64,000 bases of DNA, from contig NZ_CP022163.1 in the NCBI RefSeq assembly GCF_002305855.1, forward strand, positions 3,844,292 through 3,908,291, in the 5' to 3' direction. Made by a program: the position numbers and the translations under genes. The notes under the pieces were generated by a model, which was not told the DNA's origin, made no database searches, and saw only the letters and a list, made by a program, of their open reading frames with translations. The stretch comes from Melittangium boletus DSM 14713. Lineage in GTDB: Bacteria > Myxococcota > Myxococcia > Myxococcales > Myxococcaceae. Shown here in pieces: positions 16,622 to 27,991 of this stretch; the first letter of the stretch is position 1, and each line of letters begins with the position of its first letter.

Positions 16622-17076
16622 CCCGTGCGCCCTCCCCGGCTCGCCTCGGCGAACCCATCCCCCGATCCAACCCGTGGACCCCGCCCACCCCCGTGTCCTG
16701 GAAATCCTGTCACACCTGGACGTCCAGGTAAAACCGTGTGTATCGCCGACATCAATCTTCACATGGGGCGCGTGTCAGGACGGACCCACCTCAGGGCACG
16801 CCTGTCATACTGACTCGATCCCGTACCATCTCCCGCGCCCTCGCCGCGCCGTATCACCCGTGCTGGAAGGTCAGCACGTCCGGGCCCTTTCCTCCCAGCC
16901 ACTCTGCGCAGCGCGCGCGCCATGCCCGGAGCACTCGCCAGCGCGTCCGGCGCCGTGAAGGCGAGGTCTCCTGGGGCGGGACATCCGCGCGCACCCGAGT
17001 GGCTCTGTCCCCCGAGGGACCAGCGGCCCCGCGTACGGCCCTCGGCATATATAAGGATGCGCCAGGGAGGCCGTCC
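16622..17076. other. 455-base divergent intergenic region
   Basis: No gene is supported here. It contains the 16-base palindrome at 16714-16729, an AT-rich TATATAAGG patch at 17048-17055 that could be a -10 region for the plus-strand gene, and the ribosome-binding site CAGGGAGG just before GTG 17077. A 64-codon minus-strand frame (16854-17048) is arginine-rich shadow sequence and was not accepted. Confidence 0.45.
16714..16729. promoter_or_regulatory. Perfect 16-base palindrome, probable operator
   Basis: ACCTGGACGTCCAGGT is its own reverse complement with no spacer. It sits in a divergent intergenic region 93 bases from the DUF2378 start and about 350 bases from the GT-C/TPR gene. Uninterrupted 8+8 symmetry suits a dimeric regulator of LexA-, TetR- or GntR-like size. 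Confidence 0.5.
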
Positions 17077-18663
17077 GTGAAGACACGTCGGTGGGTGTTG
17101 CTCTGCGCATGGACGGCACTGGTGTACGCGGGCGCCGTGCCCTCGGGCTTCGTCCTGGACGATGCGTTCGCCGTGGCCAGCAGCCCCGTCGTCCAGGGCG
17201 AGGTGTCCCCGGCCGAGGCCTTCCTCCGCGACTACTGGGGCCGCGTTCCGCCGAACACCATCGGCACCTACCGGCCCCTCGCCGTGCTGACCTTCGTGCT
17301 CGACGAGCGGGTGGGCGGCGGCGCGCCCTGGGTGTTCCACCTGACCAACGTGCTGCTGCATGTGCTCGCCGTGGCGGCCCTGTACGGCGCGTGGCGCGCG
17401 TGGGCGGGCGACACCACCGCCTGGGCCGCCGCCGCGCTCTTCGCCGCGCTCGCCGCTCCCGCCGAGGCCGTGCACTCCATCGTCGGCCGCGCGGACGTGC
17501 TCGCCGCGCTCCTCGGACTGCTCGGCTGGGCCGCCCACCGCACCCCGGGCCCGCGCGCCGCCACACTCGCCGTGCTCGCCTACGCGCTCGCGCTCCTCTC
17601 CAAGGAGAGCGCCCTGCTCTACCCCCTCGTGTGGTGTCTGCTGGAGGCGCTGCGCACGGGCCGCTGGCGCTCGCTCCCCTGGGGCCGGGTGGGCGCCTAT
17701 GTCCTCGTGACGGGGCTCGTCCTGAGCGCTCGCGCGCACGCCCTCGGGACGGTCCTCGGCGCGAGCATCGGCGACATGACCAACCCGCTCGTCACCGCCT
17801 CCTGGAGCGGGCGCGTCCTCGGCGCGGCGGACATCTTCTGGTCTCAATACCTCGCCGGCATCGTCAACCCCCTGCACCGGCTCTACCTGTGCTCCGCGCC
17901 CGCGTGCGCCCCCGCGGGCGTGGACAGCGCCGGAGCCTGGCTCGGCCTGGGCACGCTCGCGCTGCTCGCCACCCTGGCCGTGGCCCTGTGGCGCCGGGCG
18001 CCCCTCGCGAGCGCCGGCCTCGCCTGGTTCCTCCTGTTGTTCCTCCCCGTCTCCAACCTGCTCGTGGTGAGCCCCTCCCTGTACGGAGAAAGGTTGCTCT
18101 ACGCGCCCCTCATGGGCGCCTCGATCGCCCTGGCCCATGCCGTGTCGCGCCTCGCCGCCCGGCTGCCCCGGCCATCGCTCGCCTGGGGACTGCTCGCCGC
18201 GCTCGGCGCGGGCAATGCCCTGGCCGTGCAGTCGCGACACGCGGACTGGCGCGATGGCGACTCGCTCGCCCTTCACGCGATCGAGGTGGAGCCCCGCGGC
18301 GCCGTGCTCCAGGCCAACGCCGCCGCGTCCTGGTTGAGTCTCGGCCGCTGGAGCGAGGCCGAGCGGTGCGCCCGCGAGGCCATCGCGCTCGACGCGGACT
18401 TTGGCCGGCCCCATCGTCTGCTCGGCGCGGCGTTGGATCTCCAGGGGCGCGCTGGAGAGGCCCAGGCCCATTTCGAGCGGGCACTCGCCCTGGACGGCAG
18501 CGAGGAGTCCCTGTTGAACCTGGCGCGCTTCCATGCCCAGCACGGAGACCTGAAACGCGCGCTCGGGCTGCTGGAGCGGGAAGCCCTGTCCCAACCCCCG
18601 AGCCAGAACCGGCTCGCCCTGGCCGAGCAACTGCGCCGGCAGCTCGCCTCCGAGCGCCCCTGA
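17077..18663 (+). CDS. Multi-pass GT-C-like membrane protein with C-terminal TPRs (TMTC-like)
   Basis: 528 residues. Nine to eleven hydrophobic segments fill residues 5-390. The first extracytoplasmic loop has the acidic pair GFVLDDAFAVA, as in GT-C glycosyltransferases and the eukaryotic TMTC mannosyltransferases, and a HSIVGRADVLAALLGLLGW segment follows. The C-terminal 140 residues are TPR units (AVLQANAAASWLSLGRWSEAE, GRPHRLLGAALDLQGRAGEA, ESLLNLARFHAQHGDLKRAL). It could transfer a sugar from a polyprenyl carrier to exported proteins, but the acceptor is unknown. The GTG start follows CAGGGAGG by 6 bases. Confidence 0.7.
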   Translation: MKTRRWVLLCAWTALVYAGAVPSGFVLDDAFAVASSPVVQGEVSPAEAFLRDYWGRVPPNTIGTYRPLAVLTFVLDERVGGGAPWVFHLTNVLLHVLAVAALYGAWRAWAGDTTAWAAAALFAALAAPAEAVHSIVGRADVLAALLGLLGWAAHRTPGPRAATLAVLAYALALLSKESALLYPLVWCLLEALRTGRWRSLPWGRVGAYVLVTGLVLSARAHALGTVLGASIGDMTNPLVTASWSGRVLGAADIFWSQYLAGIVNPLHRLYLCSAPACAPAGVDSAGAWLGLGTLALLATLAVALWRRAPLASAGLAWFLLLFLPVSNLLVVSPSLYGERLLYAPLMGASIALAHAVSRLAARLPRPSLAWGLLAALGAGNALAVQSRHADWRDGDSLALHAIEVEPRGAVLQANAAASWLSLGRWSEAERCAREAIALDADFGRPHRLLGAALDLQGRAGEAQAHFERALALDGSEESLLNLARFHAQHGDLKRALGLLEREALSQPPSQNRLALAEQLRRQLASERP

Positions 18664-18784
18664 CGCGGCCCGTGGCCAGGGAGCCTGGAGCTCGCCCCCC
18701 TGACCGCATGGCCGTGGCTCCCCCGCTTCCTTCCCGGAGCGCCCATCCCCAGCGTGTGGAGACGCGGTTCAGGAGGAAACGGCC

Positions 18785-19747
18785 ATGGCGGAGGCGGACG
18801 TGCGAGGGGACATGCCCTACCGCACCTTGGGAAAGACCGGGGAGAAGGTGTCGGCGATCGGCCTGGGCGGCTGGCACATCGGACTGCCCACCGTGGACGA
18901 GAAGCTGGGGGTGCGGCTCGTGCGCGCGGCCATCGACCGCGGCATCAACTTCATGGACAACTGCTGGGACTACCACGAGGGCCTGAGCGAGCTGCGCATG
19001 GGCCGGGCGCTCCAGGACGGCTACCGCCAGAAGGTCTTCCTCATGACGAAGATCGACGGGCGCACGAAGAAGGAGGCGCTGCGGCAGTTGGAGCACTCGC
19101 TGGAGCGCCTGCGCACGGACCACGTCGACCTCGTGCAGCACCATGAGATCCTCCGCTACGAGGACCCCGACCGCGTCTTCGCCGAGGAGGGCGCACACGC
19201 GGCGCTGCTCGAGGCCCAGAAGGCCGGCAAGGTGCGCTACGTGGGCTTCACCGGGCACAAGGATCCGCGCATCCACCTGCACATGCTGGAGGTCGCCCGC
19301 GAGCACGGCGCCCACTTCGACGCGGTGCAGATGCCCCTCAACCTCATGGACGCGCACTTCCGCAGCTTCTCCCAGCTCGTCGTGCCGGAGCTCGTGCGCC
19401 AGGGCATCGGCGTGCTCGCCATGAAGACGCTGGCCAACGGCTCGCTCCTGCGCAGCAAGACGGTGACGCCCATCGAGTGTCTGCACTACGCGCTGCACCT
19501 GCCCACCTCCGCCGTCATCACGGGCATCGACAGCGAGGCCATCCTGGACCAGGCCTTCGAGGCGGCTCGCACCTTCAAGCCCTTCTCGGACGAGGCGTGG
19601 AAGGCCCTGCTCGCCAAGACGCGCGCGGCCGCGGCCCGGGGCGAGTTCGAGCCCTTCAAGACCTCGTCCGTCTACGATGGCACCGCCACCCACCCCGAAT
19701 GGCTCGGCGAGGAACCCGAGGCGCTGCGGGCCCTCGTTCCCGCGTGA
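18785..19747 (+). CDS. Aldo/keto reductase
   Basis: 320 residues. AKR tetrad positions are D58, Y63 (NCWDYHEG), K89 (LMTKIDG) and H119/H120 (LVQHHEIL). The active-site tyrosine follows WDYH rather than the usual YG, and the C-terminal NADPH-phosphate loop is shortened (TGIDSEAILDQAFEA), which marks a divergent AKR group common in bacteria with unknown substrates. It is monocistronic, with a GGAGGAAAC ribosome-binding site upstream. It shares no more than fold-level similarity with the reductases at 8133 and 9143. Confidence 0.85.
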   Translation: MAEADVRGDMPYRTLGKTGEKVSAIGLGGWHIGLPTVDEKLGVRLVRAAIDRGINFMDNCWDYHEGLSELRMGRALQDGYRQKVFLMTKIDGRTKKEALRQLEHSLERLRTDHVDLVQHHEILRYEDPDRVFAEEGAHAALLEAQKAGKVRYVGFTGHKDPRIHLHMLEVAREHGAHFDAVQMPLNLMDAHFRSFSQLVVPELVRQGIGVLAMKTLANGSLLRSKTVTPIECLHYALHLPTSAVITGIDSEAILDQAFEAARTFKPFSDEAWKALLAKTRAAAARGEFEPFKTSSVYDGTATHPEWLGEEPEALRALVPA

Positions 19748-19878
19748 CCCGGAACCCGGGCCACCCGCCCGTCGAGAGGCCGCCCCCTCCCCTGCCCCCG
19801 CTTCCCCTGACCGGGGAGAGGGAGCGTGCATAGCGTGGAGGGAACAGGGGTGGAGCCTTCCCCGGGAGTCCCGATTCC

Positions 19879-20652
19879 ATGTCCTCGCGCGCACCCGAGT
19901 CCATCCACCTGTCGCGTCGTGAGTTCGACGCGCTCCTGTTCGACCTGGACGGTGTGGTGACCCGCACCGCCAGCGTCCATGCCGCCGCGTGGAAACGCCT
20001 GTTCGACGCCTATCTCCCCCAGGGCTCGCCTCCCTTCACCCCGGAGGACTACCGCCTCTACGTGGATGGCCGGCCGCGCCTGGAGGGCATCCGCTGCTTC
20101 CTGAGGAGCCGGGGCCTCACCGCGCCCGAGGGCACTCCGGAAGAGGGCCCGGACGCGGAGACGGTGCAGGGGCTCGGGGCGCGCAAGAACGCCTGGTTCC
20201 TGGAAGCCCTGAAGCAGCGCGGCGTGGAGGTGAGTCCGTCGGCGGTGCGGCTGCTGGAACGGGCGCGCGCGGCGGGCCTGCGCACGGCGGTGGTGACGTC
20301 CAGCCGCAACGGCGAGGCCATCCTCCGGGCGGGACGGCTCGGACACCTGTTCGACGCCCGGGTGGATGGCGTGGAGGCCGGGAGGCTCGGGTTGGCGGGC
20401 AAGCCCGCGCCGGACACCTTCCTGGAAGGCGCCCGGCGCCTGGGGGTGGTGCCCGCGCGGGCCGTGGTGTTCGAGGACGCCCAGGCGGGCGTCGAGGCGG
20501 GGCGGCGAGGCGGCTTCGGGTGCGTCATCGGGGTGCGCCGCTCCGGAGCGCGAGGCGAGCTGTTGAGGGCGGGCGCGGACGTGGAGGTGACGGAGCTCTC
20601 CGCCGTGGACGTGGACGGCGCGGACACCCATGCCGAGGGAGCGATGCCATGA
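19879..20652 (+). CDS. pgmB: Beta-phosphoglucomutase family HAD phosphatase/mutase
   Basis: 257 residues. The HAD nucleophile motif is LLFDLDGVV with D22 and D24. The cap carries HAAAWKRLFDAYL, and motifs II to IV are VVTSSRNGEAIL, GKPAPDTFLEGA and VVFEDAQAGVEAG. These are the features of beta-phosphoglucomutases, which interconvert beta-glucose 1-phosphate and glucose 6-phosphate. The ATGA overlap with a GH65 phosphorylase fits: the phosphorylase releases beta-glucose 1-phosphate from an alpha-glucoside and this enzyme feeds it into glycolysis. The same pairing is known, for example Rv3400/Rv3401 in Mycobacterium tuberculosis. Confidence 0.85.
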   Translation: MSSRAPESIHLSRREFDALLFDLDGVVTRTASVHAAAWKRLFDAYLPQGSPPFTPEDYRLYVDGRPRLEGIRCFLRSRGLTAPEGTPEEGPDAETVQGLGARKNAWFLEALKQRGVEVSPSAVRLLERARAAGLRTAVVTSSRNGEAILRAGRLGHLFDARVDGVEAGRLGLAGKPAPDTFLEGARRLGVVPARAVVFEDAQAGVEAGRRGGFGCVIGVRRSGARGELLRAGADVEVTELSAVDVDGADTHAEGAMP

Positions 20653-23063
20653 ACCCAGAGCCGTGGCTGTTCACCTACGAGGACTTCGCGCCCGAGCGGG
20701 AAGGGCTGCGCGAGGCGCTGTGCACGCTGGGCAATGGGTACTTCGCCACGCGCGGGGCGGCGCCCGAGTCCCACGCGGATGGGACGCACTACCCGGGGAC
20801 CTACCTGGCGGGCGGCTACAACCGGTTGACGACGGATCTGTCCGGGCAGGTGGTGGAGAACGAGGACCTCGTCAACATGCCCAACTGGCTGCCCCTCACC
20901 TTCCGGTTGGAGGGAGAGGACTGGTTCGACCTCCGGGCGGTCACCCCGCTGGAGTATCGGCAGGTGCTGGACCTGGCGCGGGGCCTGCTGCTGCGCACGG
21001 TGCGCTTCGTGGACGCCCGGGGCCGGAGGACACGGCTGGAGCAACGGCGCTTCGTGCACATGCGGGACAAGCACCTGGCGGGACAGGAAATGGTGCTCGT
21101 GCCGGAGAACTGGAGCGGACAGGTCCGCGTGCGCTCGGCGCTGGATGGACGGGTGATCAACGCCGGAGTCCCCCGCTACCAGCGGCTCCAGGGCAGGCAC
21201 CTGCGCACGCTGGTGGCCGAGGAGGTGGACGCCCAGACGCTGCTGCTGGAAGTCGAAACGGTGCAGTCGCGCCTGACGGTGGCGGAGGCGGCGCGCACCC
21301 GGCTGTTCGTGGAGGGCGCTCCGGCCGAGCACTCGCGGGAATTGCTCAAGGAAGAGGGCTATGTCGCGCACGAGTTCACCGTGTCGCTGACCGAGGGGCA
21401 GCGCCTGGCGGTGGAGAAGGTGGTGACGCTCTACTCGTCGAGGGATCACGCCGTGTCCGAGGCGGCGATGGAGGCGAGGCACGCCGCGAGGACGGCGCCC
21501 GAGCGCTTCGAGGACCTGGTCTCCACGCACGCGCAGGCCTGGACGCACCTGTGGCGCCGCGCAGATCTCACCCTGGAGCTGGCCGAGCCGAACGGCACCC
21601 ACCGCGTGCTGCGCCTGCACATCTTCCACCTGCTGCAGACGGTCTCACCGCACAGCATCGACCAGGACGTGGGCGTGCCGGCGCGGGGCTGGCACGGCGA
21701 GGCCTACCGGGGACACATCTTCTGGGACGAGCTGTTCATCTTCCCCTTCCTCAACCTGCGGCTGCCCGCCCTGACGCGCGCCATCCTGCGCTACCGCCAC
21801 CGGCGGCTGCCCCAGGCACGCCAGGCGGCCCGTGAGGCGGGCCACCCGGGCGCCATGTTCCCCTGGCAGAGCGGCAGCAACGGACGCGAGGAGAGCCAAT
21901 CCCTGCACCTCAATCCCCGCTCGGGGCGCTGGGTGGCGGACGTGACGTCGCTGCAACGCCATATCAACGCGGCCATCGCCTACAACATCTGGCAGTACTA
22001 CCAGGCCACGGCGGACTCGGAGTTCCTCTACTTCCACGGCGCGGAGATGCTGCTGGAGCTCTCGCGCTTCTGGGCCAGCATGGCCCAGTGGAACCCCGCG
22101 CTGAAGCGCTACGAAATCAAGGGCGTGATGGGTCCGGACGAGTACCACACGGGCTACCCGGATCGCGCCGAGCCGGGACTGGACAACAACACCTATACCA
22201 ACCTCATGGCGGTGTGGGTGCTGTGCAAGGGATTGAAGGTCCTGCGCCTGCTGCCCGCGGAACGCCTCCAGGAGCTGCGCGAGACGCTGCGGCTGGAGGA
22301 CTCGGAGCTCGCGCACTGGGACGAGGTGAGCCGCCGGATGCGGCTGGTGTTCCACGCGGATGGAATGCTCAGCCAGTTCGAGGGCTATGAACAGCTCCAG
22401 GAGTTCGACTGGGAGGGATACCGCGCCCGCTACAAGGACATCCACCGCCTGGATCGCATCCTCGAAGCCGAGGGAGATACCCCCAACCGCTACAAGCTGT
22501 CGAAGCAGGCGGATGTGTTGATGCTCTTCTACCTGCTGTCGGCGGAGGAGCTGCGCGAACTGCTCGAGCGGCTCGGCTACCGGATGGAACCGGAGATGAT
22601 CGGACGCACCGTGGAGTACTACCTGCAACGCACCTCCCACGGCTCGACGCTGAGCGGGGTGGTGCACGCCTGGGTGCTGGCCCGCCGGGATCGTGCGGCC
22701 TCGTGGCGGCTCTTCAGCGAGGTCCTCCACAGTGACATCTCGGACGTCCAGGGCGGCACGACCCAGGAGGGCATCCACCTGGGGGCCATGGCCGGCTCGG
22801 TGGACCTCATCCAGCGCGCCTACACGGGCATCGAGGTCCGTGGCGGCATGCTGCACTTCAACCCCTACCTGCCCGAGGAGCTGCGGCGGCTGAGGTTCTC
22901 GCTGCGCTACCACAAGCACCTGGTGGACGTGGACATCACCCCGGACACCCTGCGGCTCACCGGCCTGTGGAGCGACCAGGAGCCCGCGCTGGATGTCTGT
23001 GTGCGGGGAAAATGCCTGCGCCTCCCGCCCCACGAGACCCGGACGATTCCCCTCGGCCCGTGA
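20649..23063 (+). CDS. Glycoside hydrolase family 65 (trehalose/kojibiose/maltose phosphorylase-like)
   Basis: 804 residues, the usual GH65 length. Domain order: N-terminal beta sandwich (residues 1-270, with LGNGYFATRGA), linker helices, (alpha/alpha)6 barrel (300-690), and a C-terminal beta sheet. The catalytic acid is E498 in KGVMGPDEYHTGY. The phosphate loop region is at RTSHGSTLSGVVHAWVLAR, which contains the HGST-type motif of phosphorylases, so phosphorolysis rather than hydrolysis is likely. It overlaps pgmB as ATGA and converges with the histidine kinase 10 bases downstream. Which disaccharide is used cannot be read directly; trehalose is plausible because myxobacteria accumulate it in spores. 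Confidence 0.88.
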   Translation: MNPEPWLFTYEDFAPEREGLREALCTLGNGYFATRGAAPESHADGTHYPGTYLAGGYNRLTTDLSGQVVENEDLVNMPNWLPLTFRLEGEDWFDLRAVTPLEYRQVLDLARGLLLRTVRFVDARGRRTRLEQRRFVHMRDKHLAGQEMVLVPENWSGQVRVRSALDGRVINAGVPRYQRLQGRHLRTLVAEEVDAQTLLLEVETVQSRLTVAEAARTRLFVEGAPAEHSRELLKEEGYVAHEFTVSLTEGQRLAVEKVVTLYSSRDHAVSEAAMEARHAARTAPERFEDLVSTHAQAWTHLWRRADLTLELAEPNGTHRVLRLHIFHLLQTVSPHSIDQDVGVPARGWHGEAYRGHIFWDELFIFPFLNLRLPALTRAILRYRHRRLPQARQAAREAGHPGAMFPWQSGSNGREESQSLHLNPRSGRWVADVTSLQRHINAAIAYNIWQYYQATADSEFLYFHGAEMLLELSRFWASMAQWNPALKRYEIKGVMGPDEYHTGYPDRAEPGLDNNTYTNLMAVWVLCKGLKVLRLLPAERLQELRETLRLEDSELAHWDEVSRRMRLVFHADGMLSQFEGYEQLQEFDWEGYRARYKDIHRLDRILEAEGDTPNRYKLSKQADVLMLFYLLSAEELRELLERLGYRMEPEMIGRTVEYYLQRTSHGSTLSGVVHAWVLARRDRAASWRLFSEVLHSDISDVQGGTTQEGIHLGAMAGSVDLIQRAYTGIEVRGGMLHFNPYLPEELRRLRFSLRYHKHLVDVDITPDTLRLTGLWSDQEPALDVCVRGKCLRLPPHETRTIPLGP

Positions 23064-23072
23064 CCTCCAGAC

Positions 23073-25253
<2,181 letters not shown>

Positions 25254-25504
25254 GCCCAACCCCCTCGAAAGCCGTGAAACCACCTCAAGAATGTCCGCGC
25301 CGAAGAATGGAAAGAATATCAGGTGGCAACCTAGAGCCAGGATGCTTCCGTGACCATTGGTCCGCCGGTCACCTCCCACGCCTGAGCTTGCCCCAGGGAC
25401 ACAGTGATTTCGCGGTTGGGACGAAACCGGCGCTCATCCGGTCGGCCGCACGAAGTAGGCTCATTTCCGTCCTGACGTCTGGACCTTAGCCGGGGGGATG
25501 AAAC

Positions 25505-27049
25505 ATGCGCGCCGACTCGCCACGAGCTCCGAAGGTGGGCCTACTGCTCACCCTGAGCCTGCTGTCCACCAGCTGTGCGTCGCGGATGTCACCACCCGGC
25601 CGGAGGATGACCCCGCACGACTCGCCGCGAGAGGCCGTTGGGGCGGAGTGGGCCGAGGAGCCGGGAGAAGCGTCTCCACTCACCCTCGCTTCATGGCCCT
25701 CTGTTTCTCCCGAGCCCGACGCACTGGCGCGGTCGCACCGACCGCGAGACTCCCGGGAGGCGATGACGGTTGCGGGCCCTGGCGGCGCCAAGGGGAGCGC
25801 ATGGCGCAGCGCCCTCGCGGCCCAGCTGGCGTTTCGCGGGGCCCTTGGCGACGTGTCCGGCTCCACGCGCCGCATCTCCGAAGCACTCTCCAGACTCAAG
25901 ACGAGCCAGCGGGGCATCGCCGGCAAAGCCGCCGGTCTTTTCGTCCGTTACCTCGAGTATGGCGACCGCCAACTGCAATGGATTGACGCCGAACTCGCTG
26001 CAGCCACCCGGCTGGCTCACACCGCCTCGGAGGTGGCGGACCCGGACATGCAACTCGCCTTGCTGCGCCTCGCCGGCCCCCGGCTCGAAGCCGCCATGCT
26101 GGGCTCGCTCCTGCTCGCGGCATGGCTCGACTTGCTCCAGTTCGTCGATGGGGTGCTCCAACAGGGTCTCAACAGCCTGGAGACGCTGCTCGTGGACATG
26201 GAGCGCTGGCGCAAGAGGATGGCGCCCGTCATGACGGCGCTCTCCTCCCTGGAGCCCGAGCAGATGGAGGCAGCGGCGAAGGACGCCCCCGCGCTCATGG
26301 ACCATCTCTCCGATGAGTTCAATTCGACCGCGGAGCGCATCCGCGTGGCGATGAAGCGCGGCGAGCAGGCGATTCTGTTGGCCCAGCTCGTCGAGACGCT
26401 CACCCTGCTATCGGCGATGAAGTTCTCGCTGCCCACACTGCCGCCGTCCGCACCCGCCACGCTCGGAGTGGGCCTGATGGTGGGCGGCGACGGTGTGATG
26501 ATGGGCACGCGGATGGTCGTGTCCGCCGAGTGGGTGGAGAGCATGCGCCGGTTGGTGCGGGCGGGCGTCATTTCCCTTCCCGCCGTCGGCGCGGCCGTGC
26601 GGATTCAGGCCGGCCAGGTGATGATGGCGCAGTCTCAGGACGAGCTGCCCAAGGGGGTGCGCGACGCACTCGGCGACGGGCCCGAGGTGCGGGGCATGCG
26701 CGCGACGGACAGAGCGGGGGCAGGCATGAACGAGCCACCGCGACACCATGTCCTGCCCAAGGAGTTCCGCGAGTGGTTCGAGCAGCGCGGCTTCACCGGC
26801 GAGATGGACATCGACCAGTTCTGCGTCAAGTTGGAGCAAGCTCACCACGAGGCCATCCATGGCGGTGGGAAGTGGATGCTGGGCCGCACCTGGCCCGGTG
26901 AGTGGAACCGGATGCTCATGAAGGCGCTGCGCGAAGCCGAGGTGGACGCTGGACGGATGTTGACGCGAAACGAAGTCCTGGACGTCGTCGTGGGCTACAT
27001 GAAGCGCTATGACCTTCCGATGAAGTTCATTCCGTGGAGAGGGCGATGA
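25505..27049 (+). CDS. SitA-type exchangeable lipoprotein toxin (DUF2380)
   Basis: 514 residues. The lipoprotein signal ends LLSTSC with C24 acylated. A long, variable middle region with helical and hydrophobic parts (residues 100-380) follows. The C-terminal DUF2380 domain holds HHVLPKEFREWFEQRGF (H414-H415) and QAHHEAIHGGG (H447, H448, H452), an HNH/colicin-like arrangement of metal and base histidines expected of a nuclease. In Myxococcus such SitA lipoproteins are transferred between kin by TraA/B outer-membrane exchange and kill cells lacking the immunity partner. The ATGA overlap with a 156-residue gene gives that partner. Start ATG 25505 is preferred over a frame-shifted ATG at 25498. 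Confidence 0.8.
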   Translation: MRADSPRAPKVGLLLTLSLLSTSCASRMSPPGRRMTPHDSPREAVGAEWAEEPGEASPLTLASWPSVSPEPDALARSHRPRDSREAMTVAGPGGAKGSAWRSALAAQLAFRGALGDVSGSTRRISEALSRLKTSQRGIAGKAAGLFVRYLEYGDRQLQWIDAELAAATRLAHTASEVADPDMQLALLRLAGPRLEAAMLGSLLLAAWLDLLQFVDGVLQQGLNSLETLLVDMERWRKRMAPVMTALSSLEPEQMEAAAKDAPALMDHLSDEFNSTAERIRVAMKRGEQAILLAQLVETLTLLSAMKFSLPTLPPSAPATLGVGLMVGGDGVMMGTRMVVSAEWVESMRRLVRAGVISLPAVGAAVRIQAGQVMMAQSQDELPKGVRDALGDGPEVRGMRATDRAGAGMNEPPRHHVLPKEFREWFEQRGFTGEMDIDQFCVKLEQAHHEAIHGGGKWMLGRTWPGEWNRMLMKALREAEVDAGRMLTRNEVLDVVVGYMKRYDLPMKFIPWRGR

Positions 27050-27516
27050 GCGAGGGACGCTCCTGGGACGGCAACTGGAAGGTCCGCCTGTACGAGCGGG
27101 TCCACGAGCGCGGTTATCGTTCACTCACCGCCTTCTCCGAAGAGCGCCCCACCGCCTCGTTGGTTGAGCTCGCCGAGGAGCTTGGTCAAGGTGACATCAA
27201 CGCGGTGCAGGTATTCCATGGGTTGGTCTCCGAAGCGGAACGGAGCCATCAGCTCACGCGTTTGACGCGCAGCCAGTTCGTACGTGAACTGTACGAGTGC
27301 CTTCCCAACGGCTGGCCGACCGTGATGGATGACGCAAATCGTTTCAAGCTAGCAAAGGCGCTCGGCTCGTGGAGCGCGTTCACCCCAGAAAGCCATGAAG
27401 AGCGTGTCAGACAGGCCAGGGCAGCGCTTCGCGCCACGCCACCTCCGCCCGGCTGGCGCCCGCTCGGCCCCAACGACGAGCTTCTGCTCACGCTTCTGCC
27501 TGACGAGGAGGTCTGA
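27046..27516 (+). CDS. Predicted immunity protein for the SitA-type toxin
   Basis: 156 residues, cytosolic, no signal peptide. It is predicted mostly helical (SLVELAEELGQGDINAVQVFHGLVSEAE, SQFVRELYECLPNGWP, HEERVRQARAALR) with an acidic end (LLPDEEV), as expected for a nuclease inhibitor. Its ATG overlaps the toxin stop as ATGA, the layout used by SitA/SitI pairs. The sequence does not carry the double-CxxCG motif of one known SitI group. The function is inferred from position and size. Confidence 0.7.
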   Translation: MSEGRSWDGNWKVRLYERVHERGYRSLTAFSEERPTASLVELAEELGQGDINAVQVFHGLVSEAERSHQLTRLTRSQFVRELYECLPNGWPTVMDDANRFKLAKALGSWSAFTPESHEERVRQARAALRATPPPPGWRPLGPNDELLLTLLPDEEV

Positions 27517-27597
27517 ACTCCACCCCGCGAATGGAGGACTCCTTCGCGGAGCTCCTGGAGAAGGCGCCGTCCAACCGCTGACCACCAGGGCCAGGAC

Positions 27598-27981
27598 TCA
27601 GTGCCCCATCCACCGCGTGGGCGAACCCGGCGGCGCCGTGCGCGTCGAGCCCGGCCTCACGGGCTCCAGCGCCTTGGGTCCATCCGGCCGCGCCATGCGC
27701 TCGCGCGTCATCGCGTCCAGCAGCACGCCTCCCAGCAGCAGCCCCATGAACAGCGCCGACACCGGGAGGGCCACCCGCCGGGCGCCTGGTTGCTCCACCA
27801 GGTGCATGAAGAACATGGCCACCAGCACCGTCTTCGCCACGGCGATCAGCAGCGCCACCGGCAAGGACCAGGGCCCCAGGTTCAGCTTCGTCCCCAGCCA
27901 CCAGGTCACCACCGACAGCGCCGCCAGCACCGTCCACACGCCCACGTAGCCCCAGGCGCTCTTCTCCGCGCTCCTCGCCAT
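27598..27981 (-). CDS. Cytochrome c oxidase subunit IV-like (prokaryotic COX4)
   Basis: 127 residues with three hydrophobic segments: GYVGVWTVLAALSVVTWWL, LPVALLIAVAKTVLVAMFFMH and ALPVSALFMGLLLGGVLLDAM. Length, the KTVLVAMFFMHL motif and its place at the end of the cox cluster identify the small subunit IV (CyoD/CtaF type). It helps assemble the CuB/heme site in homologues. It is the last gene of the respiratory operon, ten bases after subunit III. The hydrophilic C-terminal tail (about 35 residues, Pro/Arg-rich) is longer than usual. Confidence 0.85.
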   Translation of the reverse strand: MARSAEKSAWGYVGVWTVLAALSVVTWWLGTKLNLGPWSLPVALLIAVAKTVLVAMFFMHLVEQPGARRVALPVSALFMGLLLGGVLLDAMTRERMARPDGPKALEPVRPGSTRTAPPGSPTRWMGH

Positions 27982-27991
27982 GACGTGCTCC

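Noticed and set aside
16854..17048. 64-codon minus-strand frame in the 455-base gap
   Set aside because: Arg-rich, no start signal, no hydrophobic or domain pattern.
8133..19747. Three aldo/keto reductases as a functional cluster
   Set aside because: They belong to different AKR subgroups, lie on different strands and are separated by unrelated genes; no operon.
27531..27581. 16-codon frame (MEDSFAELLEKAPSNR) after the immunity gene
   Set aside because: Possible remnant of a gene end, but too short and without context to support.
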